Shown here in pieces: positions 24,366 to 32,405 of a DNA stretch of 64,000 nt. The stretch is from positions 1 to 64,000 of the forward strand of contig CAZYHC010000010.1 of assembly GCA_964646625.1 (NCBI GenBank). Direction: 5' to 3'. Within the stretch, counting starts at the first letter, position 1. The number at the start of each line of letters is the position of its first letter. Both the position numbers and the translations under genes were made by a program. Under the pieces are notes generated by a model. The model had not been told where the DNA came from and ran no database searches. It saw only the letters and a list, made by a program, of their open reading frames with translations. Source of the DNA: DAOULT01 sp964646625. Lineage in GTDB: Bacteria; Chloroflexota; Anaerolineae; CAZYHC01.

Positions 24366-26045
24366 TCAGGGCGAAATGACGTTGTTATTCATGATGATGG
24401 GCAGGTTGGACCAGTACTTGTCGGCGTAGCTGTAGATGACGTACACCTCGCCAGCGTCGGTGCGGCCCCCGGGGTCGGCCCACCCGGCCCCGACCACGAT
24501 TTCCCCGCCCTGGTCGTTGTTCAGGTCTATCACGCCTACGCGCGCGCCGGTCTCATCGAAGTCGTCCACCCCCTGGATGGTGCTTACCACGATGCTGCCG
24601 GGGGTGCTGATCGGGACCGTCCCGCTGAGGTCGGCGCGGCCGTAGACCACGTAGACCTCGCCCGCATCCAAACGCCCGCCGGGATCGGCCCAGGGAGCGC
24701 CGATGACCAGGTCAGCGAAGTGGTCGTTGTTGGCGTCCCGGCAGAATACAGCCCTTCCGGCCCCGTCAAAGCCATCCACACCCTCCAGGATGGCCACGTT
24801 GGCGGCGGTGCTGATCTGGACCGTGCCCGACAGACGAGGCCCCTGCCCGAAGAGCACGTAGATCTCGCCCGCAAATAAACGCCCGCCGGGGGCGGCTCCC
24901 CGGGCTCCGATGACCAGGTCGTGATGGCCATCCCCGTTTACGTCGCCGCCGGCCAGACTCGAGCCGGCCCGATCTCCGTCATCCACCCCTTCCACGACAA
25001 GCACGTCGGTGGCGGTCGTGGTGCTGATCTGGTGCGTGCCCGTAAGGCGGCTGCGCCCGTAGACCACGTAGGCCTCGCCCGCAACGACACGACCACCGGG
25101 ACTGGCAAAGGGAGTGCCGATGCCCACGTCGTCGTAGCCGTCCCGATCCAGGTCCCCGCTGCGCAGCGGCGCTCCGGCCTGGTCAAAGTCATCCACGCCT
25201 TCCAGGATAAGCACGTCGGTGGTGGTGCTGATCTCGTGCCTGCCCGTAAGCCGATTGCGGCCATAGACCACGTAGGCCTCCCCTGCACCGGTACGCCCGC
25301 CGGGGGAGGCCCAGGGAGCACCGACGAGCACGTCGTCGTAGCCATCCCGGTCCACGTCCCCGCTGGTCAGGCCCAGGCCAGCATTATCGCCACCGTCTAT
25401 GCCCTCCAGGATAGCCACCTCGGCAGCCGTGCTGACCACCACCGTGCCCGCCAGACCGCTCGAACCGTAGACCACGTAGACCTCGCCCGCCTGAGCACGC
25501 CCGCCGGGGGAGGCAAAGGGAGCGCCGACGATCACGTCGTCGTAGCCGTCCCCGTCGAAGTCCCCGCTGGCTAACCTGCCACCGGCGAAGTCCCCATCAT
25601 CAATGCCCTCGATGATCACGTCGGCCGAATCGCTGACCACGATGGGCGTGGGCAGAGTGACGCCCCGCCCAAAGACGACGTACACCTCCCCCGCATCCCA
25701 CCGCCCGCCAGGGTTCGCTCCTTCGGCCCCCAGGATCAGGTCCTCGAAGCCGTCCCCGTTCACGTCCCCGCCCGCTATGGCCCGGAGCAGGTCGGGAAGC
25801 CCATCTGCAAGGCCCGCCCAGGGGTCGGCCCCCTCCAGCACGACCACGCCCGGCGCAGTGCTGATCTCCACCGTGGTGGGCAGGGTAGCCGGCTGCACCC
25901 CCTGCGGCAACTCGTACCGCTTCAGGGGCAGGTTCAACCCTTCCTCCCCGGCGCTGACCGTGACCGCCACCACCAGCCAGGCCAAGGCTATCGTCAGGCC
26001 CACCCCGGCCAGGAGAGCCAGCTTCCTCTTGCTGTTTTCTGTCAT
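24366..26045 (-). CDS. Secreted FG-GAP seven-bladed beta-propeller protein, paralogue 5
   Basis: About 559 aa and first in transcriptional order. KRKLALLAGVGLTIALAWLV is the membrane segment; seven FG-GAP repeats follow and the tail is LPIIMNNNVISP. The start is the ATG at 26045 (MTENSKRK) with AAGGAGG in front; the frame remains open to 26111 but this part overlaps the leader-peptide region. Unlike the other four, no clear -10 box can be aligned upstream: the sequence that lines up reads TCCACA, then a T-rich spacer, so expression may depend on another promoter. As with the other copies the likely location is the outer surface of the cytoplasmic membrane. Confidence 0.9.
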   Translation of the reverse strand: MTENSKRKLALLAGVGLTIALAWLVVAVTVSAGEEGLNLPLKRYELPQGVQPATLPTTVEISTAPGVVVLEGADPWAGLADGLPDLLRAIAGGDVNGDGFEDLILGAEGANPGGRWDAGEVYVVFGRGVTLPTPIVVSDSADVIIEGIDDGDFAGGRLASGDFDGDGYDDVIVGAPFASPGGRAQAGEVYVVYGSSGLAGTVVVSTAAEVAILEGIDGGDNAGLGLTSGDVDRDGYDDVLVGAPWASPGGRTGAGEAYVVYGRNRLTGRHEISTTTDVLILEGVDDFDQAGAPLRSGDLDRDGYDDVGIGTPFASPGGRVVAGEAYVVYGRSRLTGTHQISTTTATDVLVVEGVDDGDRAGSSLAGGDVNGDGHHDLVIGARGAAPGGRLFAGEIYVLFGQGPRLSGTVQISTAANVAILEGVDGFDGAGRAVFCRDANNDHFADLVIGAPWADPGGRLDAGEVYVVYGRADLSGTVPISTPGSIVVSTIQGVDDFDETGARVGVIDLNNDQGGEIVVGAGWADPGGRTDAGEVYVIYSYADKYWSNLPIIMNNNVISP

Positions 26046-26077
26046 GTTTTTCCTCCTTAATATTGTGAAATACCTGA

Positions 26078-26104
26078 TCAAGCCCGATCCATCCATCTGG
26101 TCAT
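26078..26104 (-). CDS. Leader peptide MTRWMDRA, upstream of FG-GAP gene 5
   Basis: Eight codons after TTGGAGGGGGGTGATAT. Compared with copy 1 the Thr codon differs silently (ACC for ACA) and residues 5-6 are Met-Asp, while MTRW, Arg7 and Ala8 are kept. Confidence 0.5.
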   Translation of the reverse strand: MTRWMDRA

Positions 26105-26129
26105 ATATCACCCCCCTCCAATATAAGCG

Positions 26130-26160
26130 ACACCGTCGAACTGAGTCAGATTAACGGTGT
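26130..26160 (-). promoter_or_regulatory. Leader hairpin / inverted repeat, copy 5
   Basis: ACACCGT pairs perfectly with ACGGTGT. The arms are related to those of the other copies but in swapped order, which preserves the pairing. Confidence 0.55.
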
Positions 26161-26270
26161 TCTGCCAGCCTGCCTCCTCTCCAGAAAAATAGCGGAAAAA
26201 TAGAATGTGGACCTGTCCAGGTTCTCAAACGGGGGCCGTCAGGGGGCGCCGTTGCCCGCCGGAAAATCCC

Positions 26271-26762
26271 TCACCGAAGGGCGCGGGCAATAGCTTCCTT
26301 TTCCTCCTCCGTCAGAGGATAAGAAGACTGTCTTTCTTTCAAAGGCTTGGCGTAAACCCTGGTTTCTTTGCGGCCGTGCAGGCTGCTGATGACCACCCCA
26401 TCGCCCTGCTTATCTACCAGGGCGATAGCGAAACTCTGATCTCCGCCGGCGTCCTCGAAAGGATTGAAACGCACCACGCCCAACCGCAGATTGCGGCTTA
26501 GAGCTTCTTCCATCTGCCGGGCCGGGCGCTCCAGGCTCTCCGCTTTGGCATCTGTATCCTGGGTCTGGGGCGGATGCTCATGGCGGGGCGGCTCCAGGTC
26601 GCGGCTCTGGGCGCCGCTCAACAGCAGGTCCTGTCGCTTGAGCACCTGACCGAGACGCACGTGGACGATGATCAACCAGATGAGCAAAAGTAGCACCACG
26701 ATAGCCAGCCACAACCAAAGCTCCAGGGCATAGCTCTGATACAGCTCTTGTAACCCTTCCAC
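26271..26762 (-). CDS. DUF4446 family membrane-anchored protein
   Basis: A 163-aa protein with one N-terminal membrane segment (LWLWLAIVVLLLLIWLIIVH), a variable Pro/Gln-rich middle, and the conserved C-terminal part LGVVRFNPFEDAGGDQSFAI followed by ALVDKQGDGVVISSLHGRKE and TRVYAKPL, which is the DUF4446 signature. Family function is unknown. It starts at a GTG and has a good promoter at 26832-26860. It ends about 170 bp before the leader region of the FG-GAP array on the same strand, so read-through into the array is possible since gene 5 lacks a clear promoter of its own. Confidence 0.85.
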   Translation of the reverse strand: MEGLQELYQSYALELWLWLAIVVLLLLIWLIIVHVRLGQVLKRQDLLLSGAQSRDLEPPRHEHPPQTQDTDAKAESLERPARQMEEALSRNLRLGVVRFNPFEDAGGDQSFAIALVDKQGDGVVISSLHGRKETRVYAKPLKERQSSYPLTEEEKEAIARALR

Positions 26763-26831
26763 ACCTTCACCTCACTGGCTCATGTTCCAGAACAGCCCTT
26801 GCCGAAATCTTGACGGGACGGGGTTAGATGT

Positions 26832-26860
26832 ATTGTACTCTATTTAGGGTTAGTCGTCAA
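26832..26860 (-). promoter_or_regulatory. Sigma-70-type promoter for the DUF4446 gene
   Basis: Minus strand TTGACG (26860-26855), 17-bp spacer, TACAAT (26837-26832). Confidence 0.7.
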
Positions 26861-27065
26861 GGCCACAAATGTGATATAATATATTGCGGATTTCACAGAT
26901 GCTGATAAGAGAGCCTTTTCCGTCACTGAACTTTAACCATTTCTTAACCATCTCTCAACCCCAAATCTCGCCTTTTCATGGTATTTTATTAATGAGCTAC
27001 ACCAACATCGGGCATTTCATCGGAGAGAAGAGCGCAAGATAAAAGCACCTGGGAGGAAATGGGAA
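26861..27065 (+). other. Intergenic region before the SCP2-like gene
   Basis: A TATAAT at 26875-26880 on the plus strand may be the -10 box for the SCP2-like gene, but the matching -35 region (AGTCGT) is poor. The rest holds nothing I can name. Confidence 0.35.
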
Positions 27066-27473
27066 ATGCCTAAATTTCCATCAGAAGAGTGGGTCAAGGC
27101 CTTTTGTCAAGAGATCAACTGCAGCGAAAGCTACGCTGATGCAGCCAAAAGCTGGGAGGGCGATTTTTACTTTATCGCCGAACCTGACAACAGCCAGTCG
27201 GAGAGGATAGTGATGTACATGGACTTGCGACACGGGCAGTGTCCCTTAGCCTACGCGGTGACCGATGAGGCTGAAAGGAATCCTGAATTCCGTCTGATAG
27301 CTCCTTTCAGTGTCTGGCGGCGAGTCATCGAGGGCAAGCTGGATCCTATCCAGGCCCTGATGACCAGACAGCTCAAGCTCAAGGGCAATATCATGAAGGT
27401 GCTGAGAGCCCCTAAAGCGGCCCGTGAGCTGGTGCGTTGCTGTACTCGTATCGAGACGGAGTTTGCGGATTAG
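27066..27473 (+). CDS. SCP2-like sterol-binding domain protein
   Basis: A 135-aa single-domain protein that fits the SCP2/sterol-carrier fold: SEEWVKAFCQEIN at the N-terminus, a strand pair FYFIAEP and VMYMDLRHGQCP, then FRLIAPFSVWRRVIEGKLDP and QALMTRQLKLKGNIMKVLRA, the last two being the characteristic end of SCP2 domains (a hydrophobic pocket helix followed by the KLKGN strand). Bacterial stand-alone SCP2 proteins are thought to bind lipids or acyl chains; the ligand is unknown. Start ATG at 27066 follows GGAGGAAATGGGAA. No signal peptide. It is a single-gene unit, followed by a strong terminator-like hairpin at 27612. Confidence 0.75.
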   Translation: MPKFPSEEWVKAFCQEINCSESYADAAKSWEGDFYFIAEPDNSQSERIVMYMDLRHGQCPLAYAVTDEAERNPEFRLIAPFSVWRRVIEGKLDPIQALMTRQLKLKGNIMKVLRAPKAARELVRCCTRIETEFAD

Positions 27474-27611
27474 TCCCACGCTTCGCCTCAGAAGGCCACC
27501 ACTCCTTTCGATAAAAGAAAATAGAATAATGCCTGGCGGCGCTGCCCATTCATGGCCAGCGGTGGTAACGTTGGTATTGTAAGGGCAGCTTAACGTCTTT
27601 CTCCTTGTGGC

Positions 27612-27644
27612 AGAAGGGCGGGGTTTCGGGGACCCCGCCCTTCT
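27612..27644. terminator. Strong hairpin, probable terminator
   Basis: AGAAGGGCGGGGT faces ACCCCGCCCTTCT around TTCGGGG. A near copy lies at 29071-29104, on the other side of the M24-fold gene. Confidence 0.75.
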
Positions 27645-27647
27645 GAT

Positions 27648-27676
27648 TTGACATAGAAATGAAAGTGTGGTAGTAT
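27648..27676 (+). promoter_or_regulatory. Sigma-70-type promoter for the M24-fold gene
   Basis: TTGACA (27648-27653), 17-bp spacer, TAGTAT (27671-27676), starting three bases after the hairpin. Confidence 0.8.
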
Positions 27677-27728
27677 ATCGCCCTGTGGTCACGGGCTTTT
27701 GCACCCGCATCTTTAAGGAGGATTTCCC

Positions 27729-28955
27729 GTGGAATTCAGGGTTTGCGAGTTCGTGGAGAGTCTGCCGCCGCTGGACCTGAGCGTGCGGATGCCTGCCGAG
27801 GAATTTGCGGCCCGCGTGGAACGACTGCGGGCGGAACTGGAAGCGCGGGGGTTGGACGCCGCTTTCGCCTACGGCACAGAGTACCGGCCGGGCGATACCG
27901 GCTGGCTCACGGGCTATGACCCGCACATCGAGTATACCATCGTCGTCGTAGGCCCGAAAAAGGTCCTCGTCCTGGGCAGCCCCGATGCGCTGCGCTACGC
28001 CCAGGAGATGATGCGGGTGGGGGAATTCAGGAACCTGACCGCCTCCGGTATCCCCGACGCCGATTACGCCGGCTACCAGTACGTCAGTATGCGCCAGGCG
28101 TTCGTCGAAGCCTGCGGGCGCGAGGGGCGGGACGTGGGGCTGCTTACCCCGCCCGACGTGCTGACCTGCGAGGCGCGGCTCATGCTGGAAGAAGCAATCG
28201 AGGGGCAAATCGTGGACATGAGCGATTACATGGCCCAGGCCCGTTACATCAAGAGCGAGAACGAGTTACAGATGATGGGCCTGGCGGCCCAACTTTCCAG
28301 TTGGGGCATGGAGGCCATGCTGCGGGCCATTCGGCCCGGCGTCCGCGAGCTCCAGGTGGCGGCCTGCGCTGATTACGTGATGAAGTACATGGGGGCCGAC
28401 CGATTGGGCTTCGTCACCATCGTCATGTCCGGCGACCGGGTGACGAGCAACATCGGGCGAGCCACCGAGCGAGCGATCGAGGCCGGAGATATGATCGTGC
28501 TGGGAACGAGCGCCCGCTACCAGGGCCTCACTTCGGCCCTGGGACGCACGGTGGTGGCCGGCGGGCCGAACCAAGACCAGGCCGAACTCATCGGCCACGC
28601 CGCCCGCGCCCACGAACTGGCCGTCGAAAACCTGGCCTGCGGCCGACCGGCCCGCGACGCGGACCTGGCCAGCCGGAACTACCTCCGCAGCGTGGGCCTG
28701 GCGTCCATGTACAACGTCGGACATGGCATCGGCTGGACCGAGGTATTTGAGAAGGGCATCGCTTCCCAACATTCGACTTACGATTTCCCGGCCAGCATCG
28801 CCATCCAGATAGACGTGGGCATCGTGGGCCTGGCCTACAAGAGTCTACCCGCCGACCGGGTGGGCTTGCGCCTGGAAGACCCTTACCTGATCGACGCCGA
28901 GGGGAACACGGAACGGCTGACCACTCTCCCCCTGGTGGTCAACCAATTACCGTGA
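27729..28955 (+). CDS. M24-fold (creatinase/aminopeptidase P-like) protein with degenerate metal site
   Basis: A 408-aa protein with the two-domain creatinase/prolidase layout: an N-terminal domain (FAARVERLRAELEARGLDAA to ~170) and a C-terminal pita-bread domain. In active M24 peptidases two metal-binding Asp lie in a GDxxxxDxGxxxxGYxSD motif; here the segment is GDMIVLGTSARYQGLTSALG, so both are replaced (Gly and Ala). The His in NVGHGIGW is kept, the first Glu is Asp (IQIDVGI) and the last Glu is present (GLRLED). A metal-free hydrolase like creatinase, or a binding protein, is more likely than a dipeptidase. The GTG start follows AAGGAGG. Confidence 0.85.
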   Translation: MEFRVCEFVESLPPLDLSVRMPAEEFAARVERLRAELEARGLDAAFAYGTEYRPGDTGWLTGYDPHIEYTIVVVGPKKVLVLGSPDALRYAQEMMRVGEFRNLTASGIPDADYAGYQYVSMRQAFVEACGREGRDVGLLTPPDVLTCEARLMLEEAIEGQIVDMSDYMAQARYIKSENELQMMGLAAQLSSWGMEAMLRAIRPGVRELQVAACADYVMKYMGADRLGFVTIVMSGDRVTSNIGRATERAIEAGDMIVLGTSARYQGLTSALGRTVVAGGPNQDQAELIGHAARAHELAVENLACGRPARDADLASRNYLRSVGLASMYNVGHGIGWTEVFEKGIASQHSTYDFPASIAIQIDVGIVGLAYKSLPADRVGLRLEDPYLIDAEGNTERLTTLPLVVNQLP

Positions 28956-29070
28956 TCGCTCATAAAATTGGAAGGTTTTTGGAAGGTCCAGGGGGCATTT
29001 TGTAAGGCTGTTGGAAGGTGGATGTGCTATAATAATACTAGCCCAGCATCCTTTTTCTCCTCCTTTGTGC

Positions 29071-29104
29071 AGAAGGGCGAGGTTTCGGGGAACCTCGCCC
29101 TTCT
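29071..29104. terminator. Strong hairpin, probable terminator after the M24-fold gene
   Basis: AGAAGGGCGAGGTT faces AACCTCGCCCTTCT around TCGGGG, followed by CTCTTTGTTT. It closely resembles the hairpin at 27612, including the preceding CTCC-TTGTG-CAG words, and can serve the convergent DUF1385 gene as well. Confidence 0.75.
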
Positions 29105-29146
29105 CTCTTTGTTTATGAGGGTACGTGTCAGCCTGCACAACCCCTT

Positions 29147-30055
29147 TTATAACTGCGTTTCGTTCCCCTCGGTTGATTTTTCCTCCGTCCGTTCGTCCTC
29201 CAGCAAAGCCTGCTTGAGAGCCATAATCGCTACCTCCAGCATGGAGGTGTCGGGCTCACGGGTGGTCATGCGCTGCAAGGCCAGGCTGGGAGCTAAAAAG
29301 GCTTTCATCAAAGGGTTGTTTCGATGGGAAGAGCTGAACTTGAGGAATTCGTAAGAAATACCGGCGATGACGGGGATCAGCAACACCCGTGAGAGCAAAC
29401 GCAACCACATGGGCGGTCGTCCCAGGAGAGCAAAGACCACAATGGCGATGACCATTACTCCCAGAATGAACGCTGTGCCGCAGCGCGGATGGGCGGTGCT
29501 ATAGCCCTCGACCGCGACTGACTCCAGAGGCGCGCCCGCTTCGTAAGCGTTGACGGTTTTATGTTCAGCGCCATGATAGGCAAAGACCCGTTTGATGTCC
29601 GGGATAAAGCTGATGACGAAAATGTAAAGCAGAAACAGGGCCAGGCGGATGAGCCCTTCAACGACATTGCTCACCAACGATGAAGGAATGTAGCGGTCCA
29701 CGAAGCCCACCAAAAGCAGAGGCAGAATGAAGAATATAGCCACCCCGATAGCCAGGGCAAAAAGCAGAGAACCCCAGACCACCGGCCCCTCGAACTCCAC
29801 ATCTTCCTCTCCCAGAGCTATGTCGGCTGAAAAGGTCAGCCCCCGCAAACCCAGAACCAGGGTGTCCCACAGCATAACCAGACCTCGGGCGAAGGGCAAG
29901 CTCCCCAACGGGCTGGTATAAATCACGGAGGTGAGAGGCTCGGTGTGGGTCACGATGTTTCCTGAAGGTTCCCGCACGGCCACCACCATGTTGCGCGCCC
30001 CGCGTATCATCACCCCTTCGATGACCGCCTGACCGCCGTAGTGAAAATCGCTCAA
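29147..30055 (-). CDS. DUF1385 family membrane protein
   Basis: A 302-aa polytopic protein clearly of the DUF1385 family: GGQAVIEGVMIRGARNMVVA at the N-terminus, HGAEHKTVNAYEAG in the central cytoplasmic loop and TAHPRCGTAFILGVMVIAIV, with membrane helices around 100-120, 140-160, 190-215 and 225-245. The His/Cys-containing motifs are family-invariant and suggest a metal site, but no function is established. In many Gram-positive and Chloroflexota genomes it sits near rpmE, prfA and prmC; here it is alone, divergent from the secreted protease gene. A promoter lies at 30088-30116. Confidence 0.92.
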   Translation of the reverse strand: MSDFHYGGQAVIEGVMIRGARNMVVAVREPSGNIVTHTEPLTSVIYTSPLGSLPFARGLVMLWDTLVLGLRGLTFSADIALGEEDVEFEGPVVWGSLLFALAIGVAIFFILPLLLVGFVDRYIPSSLVSNVVEGLIRLALFLLYIFVISFIPDIKRVFAYHGAEHKTVNAYEAGAPLESVAVEGYSTAHPRCGTAFILGVMVIAIVVFALLGRPPMWLRLLSRVLLIPVIAGISYEFLKFSSSHRNNPLMKAFLAPSLALQRMTTREPDTSMLEVAIMALKQALLEDERTEEKSTEGNETQL

Positions 30056-30087
30056 GCTGGCATCCTCCTTACTCGAACAGTGCCGAT

Positions 30088-30116
30088 ATTATAGCACAGG
30101 TCCTGAAATCCCTCAA
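30088..30116 (-). promoter_or_regulatory. Sigma-70-type promoter for the DUF1385 gene
   Basis: Minus strand TTGAGG (30116-30111), 17-bp spacer, TATAAT (30093-30088). Confidence 0.75.
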
Positions 30117-30127
30117 CCCTCTCTCTC

Positions 30128-30157
30128 TTGACTTTGCGAGAGGGAGGATGGTATAAT
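30128..30157 (+). promoter_or_regulatory. Sigma-70-type promoter for the secreted metalloprotease
   Basis: TTGACT (30128-30133), 18-bp spacer, TATAAT (30152-30157), divergent from the DUF1385 promoter. Confidence 0.75.
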
Positions 30158-30228
30158 TTCCAGGATAGGTTTATCAATTATGGAGGGAACCCGCCAAATA
30201 TCTTCTTGATGAAAGGCCCTACAGGATA

Positions 30229-32298
30229 ATGAACACCTCCAAATCCATCACCACCTTAAGGCTCCTGACCACGGCAGCGATAATTACAGTGCTGTTCGCC
30301 GTGGTACCGAGCATCATCGCCTCTCCGGCCAACGACGAACCGGGCCCGAACCTGTTCATCGACGCCGCCGTTGAGGGGGGCCTGGACAGGCGCGGCGACC
30401 CCACCATCATCCGCACCAGGTTGGTGGACATCAACTTCGACCTGCTAGGCGGGGCATACGCTGCCCCTCAGAGGGACTCGTCTGCCGCCAGCGACCTGGT
30501 GAGGTTGAATCTGTTTAATAACGTCGTCTTTACCGCCGTTCTTGACCGCAGGCAGCCCAACCAGATAGGCGGCTACTCCTGGATCGGTCATCTCCAGGGA
30601 GTGGCCCACAGCCAGGTGATCCTGGTGGTCAAGGACGGGATAACGTCGGGGGCCATCACCCTGCCCGGGGCGTTATACCAGGTGCGCTACGCTGGCAACG
30701 GCGTCCATGCCATCTACCAGATCGATCCCTCAGACTTTCCCCCCGAGGCGCAACCAATCCCGGTTGACATCCCCGAGGTATACCCGGCGGAGGCTGCGGT
30801 CACGCCCATGGCCGACGACGGTTCACAAATCGACGTAATGGTGGTCTACACCGCAGAGGCGCGCCAGGCCGAGGGGGGCACCTCCGCCATACAAACCCTG
30901 ATCCAAAACGCGGTGGATGATACCAACCAATCCTACCAAAACAGCGGCATCAACCAGCGCTTGAACCTGGTTCACACCGCCGAAGTAAGCTACGCCGAGT
31001 CGGGCGATCTCTATACCGACCTGGGCCGCCTCCAGGGGACCTCAGACGGTTACCTGGACGATGTCCACTCGCTGCGCGACACCCACCTGGCTGACGTTGT
31101 GGCCCTGATAGTTGAGAACGGTGGGGAGTACTGCGGGAGAGCATACCTGATGGCTACGGTTAGCCACGGCTTCGAGAGCAGTGCTTTTTCCGTGATCGTG
31201 CGAAATTGTGCGGTGGGGAACCATTCCTTTGCCCACGAACTGGGACATAATATGTCGGCCCGCCACGACAGGTACGTGGACAACACCGACAACAGCCCAT
31301 ACCCATATAATCATGGATACGTGAACGTTCCAGATCGATGGCGCACAATTACAGCCTACAACGACGAGTGCACCCACAGTGGGGTCAGTTGCACGAGACT
31401 CCAATATTGGTCGAACCCTGACCTCACTTATGGCGGCGACCCCATGGGAGTGCCCGAAGGACAACCCAACGCCGCCGATAACAGGAAAACGCTCAACAAC
31501 ACCGCATATACCGTTGCCAACTTTCGAACCAGTCCCTCTCTGAGCATCGCCAAGGTTGGCAGCCCGGACCCGGCTCAGGCCGGCGGCCTGCTGCTCTACA
31601 CCCTGACCATCATCAACTCCGCCATCGCAGGGCCGGCCTCAAATCTGGTCGTCACCGACACCGTACCCGCTGACACGAGCTTCGTCTCCGCCAGCGATGG
31701 AGGCACGCTGGTAGCAGGCAAAGTGGTCAGTTGGACGGTGCCTAACCTGGCTGGCGGGGCCTCTATCGCTCGCACCTTTACGGTGGCCGTCCCCAATTCA
31801 GCCAGCGGCCAGGTGATCGCCAACACCACCTACGGGGTGCGTTGCCACCAGGTGCCCACTCCCACCTGGGGCACGGCGGTGACCACTATAGCCCTGCCCC
31901 CGCCATCCCTGAGCATCGTCAAGACCGATAGCCCGGCCCCGATCCAGGCCGGTGGCCTGCTGACCTACACCCTGACCATCATCAACGCCGGCGCGGGCCC
32001 GGCCTCGAACCTGGTCATCACCGACGCCATACCCGCTAACACGAGCTTCGTCTCGGCCAGCGAGGGCGGCACGTTGGCGGGCGATGTGGTCAGGTGGACG
32101 GTGCCTGCCCTGGCTGGTGGAGGAGCATCTATCAATCGCACGTTTACGGTGACTGTCTCCAGCGCAGCCGGCGGCCAGGTCATCACCAATACCACCTACG
32201 GCGTGCGCTGCGAACAGGTGCTCACCCCCACCTGGGGCACAGCCGTGACCACTGCGGTCCAGCAGCCGATTTACCTGCCCATCATCTGGAAGAATTAG
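30229..32298 (+). CDS. Secreted reprolysin-like zinc metalloprotease with two DUF11 repeats
   Basis: A 689-aa exported protein. Residues ~8-28 form a Sec signal (LLTTAAIITVLFAVVPSIIA). A propeptide-like region leads to the M12B-like catalytic domain from ~203 (IDVMVVYTAEARQAEGG). The zinc motif is HELGHNMSARHD with H336, E337, H340 and H346, the extended HExxHxxGxxHD of metzincins. Two ~110-residue DUF11 repeats follow (LSIAKVGSPDPAQAGGLLLY and LSIVKTDSPAPIQAGGLLTY), each with VTDTVPA/ITDAIPA, and the protein ends IYLPIIWKN. It probably degrades extracellular protein. DUF11 repeats are common stalks of surface proteins. The LPII tail resembles that of the five FG-GAP proteins. Confidence 0.93.
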   Translation: MNTSKSITTLRLLTTAAIITVLFAVVPSIIASPANDEPGPNLFIDAAVEGGLDRRGDPTIIRTRLVDINFDLLGGAYAAPQRDSSAASDLVRLNLFNNVVFTAVLDRRQPNQIGGYSWIGHLQGVAHSQVILVVKDGITSGAITLPGALYQVRYAGNGVHAIYQIDPSDFPPEAQPIPVDIPEVYPAEAAVTPMADDGSQIDVMVVYTAEARQAEGGTSAIQTLIQNAVDDTNQSYQNSGINQRLNLVHTAEVSYAESGDLYTDLGRLQGTSDGYLDDVHSLRDTHLADVVALIVENGGEYCGRAYLMATVSHGFESSAFSVIVRNCAVGNHSFAHELGHNMSARHDRYVDNTDNSPYPYNHGYVNVPDRWRTITAYNDECTHSGVSCTRLQYWSNPDLTYGGDPMGVPEGQPNAADNRKTLNNTAYTVANFRTSPSLSIAKVGSPDPAQAGGLLLYTLTIINSAIAGPASNLVVTDTVPADTSFVSASDGGTLVAGKVVSWTVPNLAGGASIARTFTVAVPNSASGQVIANTTYGVRCHQVPTPTWGTAVTTIALPPPSLSIVKTDSPAPIQAGGLLTYTLTIINAGAGPASNLVITDAIPANTSFVSASEGGTLAGDVVRWTVPALAGGGASINRTFTVTVSSAAGGQVITNTTYGVRCEQVLTPTWGTAVTTAVQQPIYLPIIWKN

Positions 32299-32348
32299 GG
32301 CGGGGCAGTGGCCCAAATTTCTGGACGCCCCCGAGCCTCGCCCGTTTT

Positions 32349-32377
32349 TTGTCGTTGAGTACAAAATCTGGTATAAT
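32349..32377 (+). promoter_or_regulatory. Sigma-70-type promoter for the PHP-dprA operon
   Basis: TTGTCG (32349-32354), 17-bp spacer, TATAAT (32372-32377), 28 bp before the PHP gene. Confidence 0.7.
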
Positions 32378-32405
32378 GGACTAAATCTCCGTCGAAAGGA
32401 AAGCC

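Noticed and set aside
17000..26000. CRISPR-like or tandem DNA repeats
   Set aside because: The periodic signals are coding FG-GAP blades with calcium loops; unit lengths vary and there are no identical short repeats with unique spacers. No CRISPR array or cas gene was found anywhere.
16586..26154. Long open frames on the plus strand across the FG-GAP array (for example 19180-20343 and 22984-24246)
   Set aside because: They mirror the repetitive GC-rich propeller genes, have no binding sites and repeat the same phrases in every copy, as expected for antisense shadows.
29026..29110. Small RNA gene between the M24-fold and DUF1385 genes
   Set aside because: A TATAAT at about 29026 precedes the hairpin, but no acceptable -35 box is at the right distance and the hairpin is explained as a terminator.
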